Shown: piece by piece, positions 59,501 to 64,000 of the stretch
Layout: each line of letters starts with the position of its first letter
How positions within the stretch are numbered: position 1 is the stretch's first letter
Assembly: GCF_000165425.1 (NCBI RefSeq)
Contig: NW_001798985.1
Coordinates: 204,756 to 268,755 of the forward strand
DNA length: 64,000 bases
Source: Paramecium tetraurelia
Taxonomy: Eukaryota > Ciliophora > Oligohymenophorea > Peniculida > Parameciidae
Direction of reading: 5' to 3'
Position numbers and translations under genes: made by a program
The notes under the pieces: generated by a model
What the model was told of the DNA's origin: nothing
The model's input: the letters and a program-made list of their open reading frames with translations, nothing else
Database searches by the model: none

Positions 59501-60509
59501 AATTATTTCGTCTTATTCAACTATAAAAAATATCCGATATCTTCATAACTTTGTTATTTTTGGGTAAGATACAAAGCAAAATACATTTCATTTAACAGTT
59601 ATTCTGCTTAAGAGTAAGCAATTATATAGATAGTATTATGAAAGGTTTGATAACATGCAAGCATTTATAGTAGAGATTTTTTTCAATATTAACAAAAAAC
59701 ATGATAATAAGGGAAAATTCTACTTTTGATAACTAATCTACGTAATTTTTTGTGATCAATAACTCACCCCACTTTCCTTTGAGCTGAAAATCCTAATTGA
59801 AAAAAATGTATATATGGAAATTTAGCAATATTTCTAAGCATTTTTGATCACCAATCATATTTTGAAAGGAAAACAAATTGATCAATTAATCTTTCTTATT
59901 CTAAATTTACATACTTTTAACTAAATCTACCTTTACTGCCTTTCGAAACCATCTAGTTGTAATAGTTGATAATGTTATGACTAATGCAGCCCAATAATTG
60001 AAGCTTTGCTTTCGAGTTTGAATAATCTTCCAACTTATTTTCACCAAAAATTAAAAGAGTTAATTTAGTCAGAACAATAAAATCTGGACTGTTTAAAAGG
60101 TGCTGATGAATTTAAAAGGAAATTATGGATACATCAATATGTGAATTAAATTAACGACCTTATTTATTTTGGTCTGAAAATGCTGTTTAAGAAAATAATA
60201 GAATAACAATTCAATTCAACATCCTCCTCCGGGCAGGGCTTCTAGAGAGGCCTCATCCTAAAATCTCACTCTCTTCCCCCTCCATCCTTCCTTGTTACCT
60301 ACGACATCATTATGTCCTCTCTAAACCAAGCTTAGATCCTCAGACAGTGGGGCCTAGGAGGAAGCAGCTCGAGACATCCTAATTATGAAATCACCAATGA
60401 ATTATGTTAAAAAAATATTTTTTAATTTAGAGTTTCTTAAAATAAAGATTGTGAGGAAGGAATAATTTGTCGATAACTTTTGATGTGCTGTTCGTTCTTG
60501 GGGGATTGA
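56560..60509 (+). mobile_element. decayed non-LTR (LINE-like) retrotransposon relic
   Basis: Coding-like frames in transposon order are interrupted by TGA codons and frame changes. (1) A C2H2-type finger near 57,248-57,330 (LCKKCQKGPYKSQHSYQQH then HIKKYH). (2) From 57,432 a frame resembling an APE-type endonuclease: LNVVNWNISSLKRN, PHIICMQEM, ERFGGM, PICGDFYYD. (3) The same frame continues TGA-free at 58,251-58,709 (KFNIKSDFRRL, then KMKIINKTWIQR). (4) YFDD in another frame at 59,423-59,434. (5) A TGA-free block 59,970-60,506, back in the endonuclease frame. At least 11 TGA codons occur in frame between 57,432 and 58,930. The endonuclease likeness is the firmest part; the reverse transcriptase assignment is weak. 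Confidence 0.45.
60225..60395. other. GC-rich island of about 170 bp
   Basis: By eye about half of these bases are G or C, against roughly a quarter to a third elsewhere. It contains palindromic restriction-like strings (AAGCTT, CTCGAG, TCTAGA, AGGCCT). In the plus frame shared with the LINE-like relic it is open. On the minus strand it forms a complete 53-codon ORF starting MSRAASSQAPL. It could be a structured RNA gene, a foreign insert, or a less decayed piece of the element. Confidence 0.5.
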
Positions 60510-62122
60510 TGTGATCTTGGAGGAGATCCTGATCTTGACATTCGTTAAAAAGACTATATTGGCTATAATTTCGTAAAGCTTCATTAAACTATTTCATATT
60601 AAGATGAAGCGGAGCGATGGCAAAGATATGTTTCGCAATTTAATAAGTAGCATATCCTTCAAAGAAACTTTATTTAACAAGATCTTTTTAGATTATTGAT
60701 TTAAAAGAAAAAAGCGATTCTAAAATGTTATATTCCACCTTTTGTTTCCTAGTTAAATATAAGCTCACTTTAAAAATTTTATAGAATCAAAAGAATAAGT
60801 ATTTATATATCACTAATAGTTTACCCTTAACATTTAAATTATTTTTATCTTCTACTTATCTTTAAGGTATTTAGCTTGTATTGATATATGAAGAATGAGT
60901 CAATTCAAATAGAGAATCTTGATACCATATATACCAAAGTTTTTTATTTAGGCTTTGTTGTTCTCTGATTATAAAATAATATTATTTGTTTAAATCATGT
61001 TCAATTTTTATTACATGAAAATAGTGTATATCGTATTAAATGCAAACTTAGAATAAATTAAGCAAAAAATCTAATACATGAATATCAACCTAAAGCTTAT
61101 TATATATAGAAGTTGAATATCTAAATAACAAAAAGATTGTAGAATAGTATTTGATGTACTCATGAAAGCTTGTTTAAGTTAATTTCTAGATAGTTTCACT
61201 TTCTCAATAAGTATATATTATAGCTGTATAATCTCTCGTTCTTTTAAAAATTAGTGAATTATTATGTATCATATTCATTTTGTCAGAGTAACTACAAGAA
61301 GATGGTTGATTTGGCATTAAAAATTGAATTTATACTCAACATTCGGTAAGACAGGAAAAGTGATCTTTAATGGCGTTAATAGATATGGAGTACAAATGAT
61401 TATTTTAGAATTTGATATGAAGTTTATAATTGGTAAACTATAATTTGAATAGATTTGAGGAAAGTGTCTATTAATTGCAGAATAGTAGAAATTTGAAAGA
61501 ATTTCAAGTGTATGTGCCATTAGATATTACATATTATGAGGTCATAATGTAGGTTACAATAGAGGCCAAATAAGTTGAGAACCGGTGATGTACCTCATAC
61601 TAATAGGAATTAGGCATCTAAGAATTTTTCTTGGATAAGGAGAAAATAAACGAGGTATTAATTATATGGAATTGATTAATACTATCAAGCATATCAAACC
61701 CCTTTTTGTCTCTTCCATGATAAATCTTCTTAAACTTTGAAAAACTGATGTATCTTTAAAATAGTCAAAAGCAAGTGATATTTAAAGATAAGGAAATAGT
61801 TAATAAACCAAACTAACATCTTCAGATTATTCAATCACAGAAGTATTGTCAATCCATTTCATCAATCTTTTCTTTCGACCTAAATACGTAACCTCGACAA
61901 ACGTAAATCTTTTGAGCAATTTTAATAGATTCAAAATTTTCACTCAAGGATATTTTAAGAAAAAAGATTAATTCGAGATTTTAAGAATGTTCATAATATC
62001 CTTTATAAATTGCAAATACATTTAATAAAAATATAAAAATAGATCCATGTTGGTCCTAACCAACCAATTTATAGAATCAGTATGTTACACTTTCCATAAA
62101 TGTCTTAATCAAGCATTCAATG
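60510..62122. other. 1.6 kb without an intact gene
   Basis: Short coding-like stretches occur on the plus strand (for example KRSDGKDMFRNLISSISF near 60,604 and GKTGKVIFNGVNRYGV near 61,350), each soon ended by TGA and lying in different frames. They may be further transposon debris. No RNA gene was recognised. Confidence 0.35.
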
Positions 62123-62742
62123 TCAAAGAATCTTCATAGTGTACTTGCTCAGATGATGTTGAATGCTAAAGACCTTAGCGAGGGCTGCATCCCTTGGAAC
62201 CAGAATTTTATCTATTTCGTGACATAATCTTAGACTTGGATCACAAAATAGACAATAACTTTAAGTTAATAGAGGATTGAACCATTAAAATTTTTGATAA
62301 TTCGCTTTGGGAATTTTAAATTCTTTCTTATTTTTCAAGGTATTATTTTTCAATTCTTTAACTTGAGATATCTACAAAAATCAAATTTAAAAATCTCTGG
62401 TTTATTAGCTAACACAATTAATTTGTTGAAAAATGGCAATTTTCCTTTTTCAAAGTTTTTATAGTCTCTTTCTAATCTAAGCATTTTGTAAATTAGCCAA
62501 ACAAAATCGATAATAAATGGGTGTTTTAATTAATTATATTTACCCTGTAAATTTATAAAAAAGGGTTACTCTGATGGATTAACAATCTCATTTATAATTG
62601 TTTAACACAGAGTCTATAGAATTGTTTTCCACTCAATTAAAGTTTAATTTGATAATGTTGATTGAGCAAATGTAATTCTTCACCAACAAAATATTAATTT
62701 TCTTTTAGATCTTAACAGAGGCAAAACTTATAGATAATGAAG
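62123..62742 (-). mobile_element. decayed minus-strand frame resembling a LINE C-terminal tail
   Basis: Reading the minus strand, 62,742 to 62,350 gives a frame with one TGA (62,680-62,682): LIEWKTILQTLCQTIINEIV, then NQLKHPFIIDFVWLIYKML and GKLPFFNKLIVLANKPE. After a frame change, 62,330-62,123 continues with SYCLFCDPSLRLCHEIDKI, which holds a Cys/His cluster, and ends at TGA 62,123-62,125. Helix-rich tails of this kind close many non-LTR ORF2 proteins. The element type is inference; it would be in the opposite orientation to the relic at 57-60 kb. Confidence 0.35.
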
Positions 62743-64000
62743 GGTCCTGATAAAAATTACCCCCTTTAAACTTGATATATTAATATATCATTTAAAAATC
62801 ATAATCCAATATCTAGATTCTCACTCTTCAAAATCATACCCTATTCCCGAAGGGCAACCTATTTATGAGAATCCTGAAAGTAGTTAATTAGATTCATGCT
62901 AATTTCAGCGATAGGGTCCCTTTAATTTGGTATAATTAGGGTAGTGAGGTAGGTCATCATGGATGATTATCTATTGATATATTACACCTCTCTTATATAC
63001 TAGAGTTATATCAATTAAAGCCACACTATTTCACTCTTCTAACTACATTAATTCACATATGTAAATCATCCCTAAATTTCAACCATTTTTTCTTTGCTCA
63101 AACACAAAGCTGGTTTGTATAAAGTTACTCAACTGTAGGTTTTCCTTACTCCTACTGATATTTCTGATAGTATAGACCTATTTTTTTTCAGTAATTATTT
63201 CCAAATTTTGACATTTGATTTTTGTTATAAAAATTGTCTATTGAAATCATATATAACTATTTTTTTAATTAATTGATTTCTTGAAATTCTAAACGATCAC
63301 ATTTTATGATCAAAATATAATAGAAAATCATATTTACATATTATCATTATTTTTCAAGCTGTTTTTAGATGTTTTTTCCTTTATGTATTACTATTATATG
63401 TTTTTAAAAATTGTCAAGATTTGAAAAGCCTTGTTTGCAATATTATAATTTTCCACCACATATGTATGATTAACAATTAATTTCAATGATCTCCTAATGT
63501 TTAATCTAAGATTTAGGTTTTGGTGTTTAAAATGTCACCTATTTTTATTCTGATAAGATCTAATTGATAAGAATCTTTCGATGGATTATTATATTGATTC
63601 AAGTTATTTATTTAGGCTTTAAAAACTCTAAAGTTGATCTAACTTAAGAATATTGTAATTTTTATTTTTGATATATTTTTTATAACTTTAAGAAAAAATA
63701 TTCAAAGGTTTAATCTTCTAATTTTTATTTGCATAAGATTGAATGTTTAAGGATTTTTTAGTAAAGGAATATACTTTCCTGAGATTATCGAAACAAATAA
63801 AAGTTAAAAAAATAATCTATTTAGTGTTAGATATCCCTTAAATTTTGAATATTTTCTTCATAGGACTGGAATTGTGCCAATCTCCAAAGAGTGAAACACA
63901 ACATTTAGTCGAAACCTTCAAATTGATTTATTCATCTTTTTACAAAAATGCAAAGTATCTATATGTATGTCCTTAATTTATTTATATGACAAAATTGCTT
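62743..64000. other. terminal 1.2 kb without an intact gene
   Basis: Very AT-rich, with frequent TGA on both strands. A minus-strand fragment near 62,820-62,870 (IGCPSGIGYDF) is vaguely like a reverse-transcriptase GCP block but is too short to call. No telomeric C3A3/C4A2 repeats are present at the right edge. Confidence 0.4.

Noticed and set aside
60290-60350. Resemblance of the GC island to the 3' end of small-subunit rRNA
   Set aside because: Only a short scrambled string (GTAGGTAACAAGGAAGGAT on the minus strand) is shared; order and flanks do not match rRNA.
1-64000. tRNA genes, CRISPR arrays, bacterial ribosome-binding sites
   Set aside because: No cloverleaf with a GTTCRA loop, no regularly spaced repeats and no bacterial-type signals were found; the DNA is eukaryotic nuclear.
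63900-64000. Telomere at the right edge
   Set aside because: No CCCCAA/CCCAAA-type repeats are present.

Overview
The window is AT-rich ciliate DNA read with the nuclear code in which TAA and TAG encode glutamine and TGA is the only stop. Almost every gene is broken up if the standard code is used. With TGA-only stops the left 54 kb resolves into closely packed genes cut by tiny introns, mostly 22-31 nt, GT(A)...TAG. This combination points to Paramecium or a close relative. The absence of interrupting eliminated sequences from the genes suggests macronuclear DNA. All gene calls come from hand translation; lengths given as aa were checked for frame consistency after intron removal.

Layout. 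0.4-3 kb: small and Cys-rich ORFs, a LITAF-type zinc protein. 3.4-10 kb: proteasome subunit RPN6 (minus), then a CCT-motif protein, a FYVE-like zinc protein, an orphan ORF, a SANT/Myb (SHAQKYF-like) regulator and a coiled-coil protein. 10.1-15.4 kb: minus-strand run of a divergent kinesin, a SHIPPO-repeat protein, an EF-hand protein and an orphan. 16.4-25 kb: plus-strand WWE protein, long coiled-coil protein, cytochrome b5 reductase, a three-repeat secreted protein and a Q/N-rich protein. 25-30.2 kb: a PLD-family (Zucchini/PLD6-like) protein and four orphans. 30.4-34.4 kb: a C2H2 gene with unusually long introns, and a Cys/His-coiled-coil-SPRY-like gene. 34.5-44.9 kb: one 10.4-kb gene for the central-apparatus protein CFAP54, divergent from OSCP1 with only 28 bp between the start codons. 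46-54 kb (minus): MORN protein, WD40 protein and a 1382-aa type-I membrane protein.

From about 54 kb to the end the character changes. No intact gene could be built; instead there are decayed frames, including a zinc finger followed by a non-LTR (LINE) endonuclease-like frame on the plus strand, a Cys/His LINE-tail-like frame on the minus strand, and a short GC-rich island. This looks like germline-type transposon debris at the edge of a gene-dense chromosome.

Functionally the window is enriched in cilium-related genes (CFAP54, OSCP1, SHIPPO protein, kinesin, EF-hand and MORN proteins), but they are not one operon-like unit and the link is an observation only.
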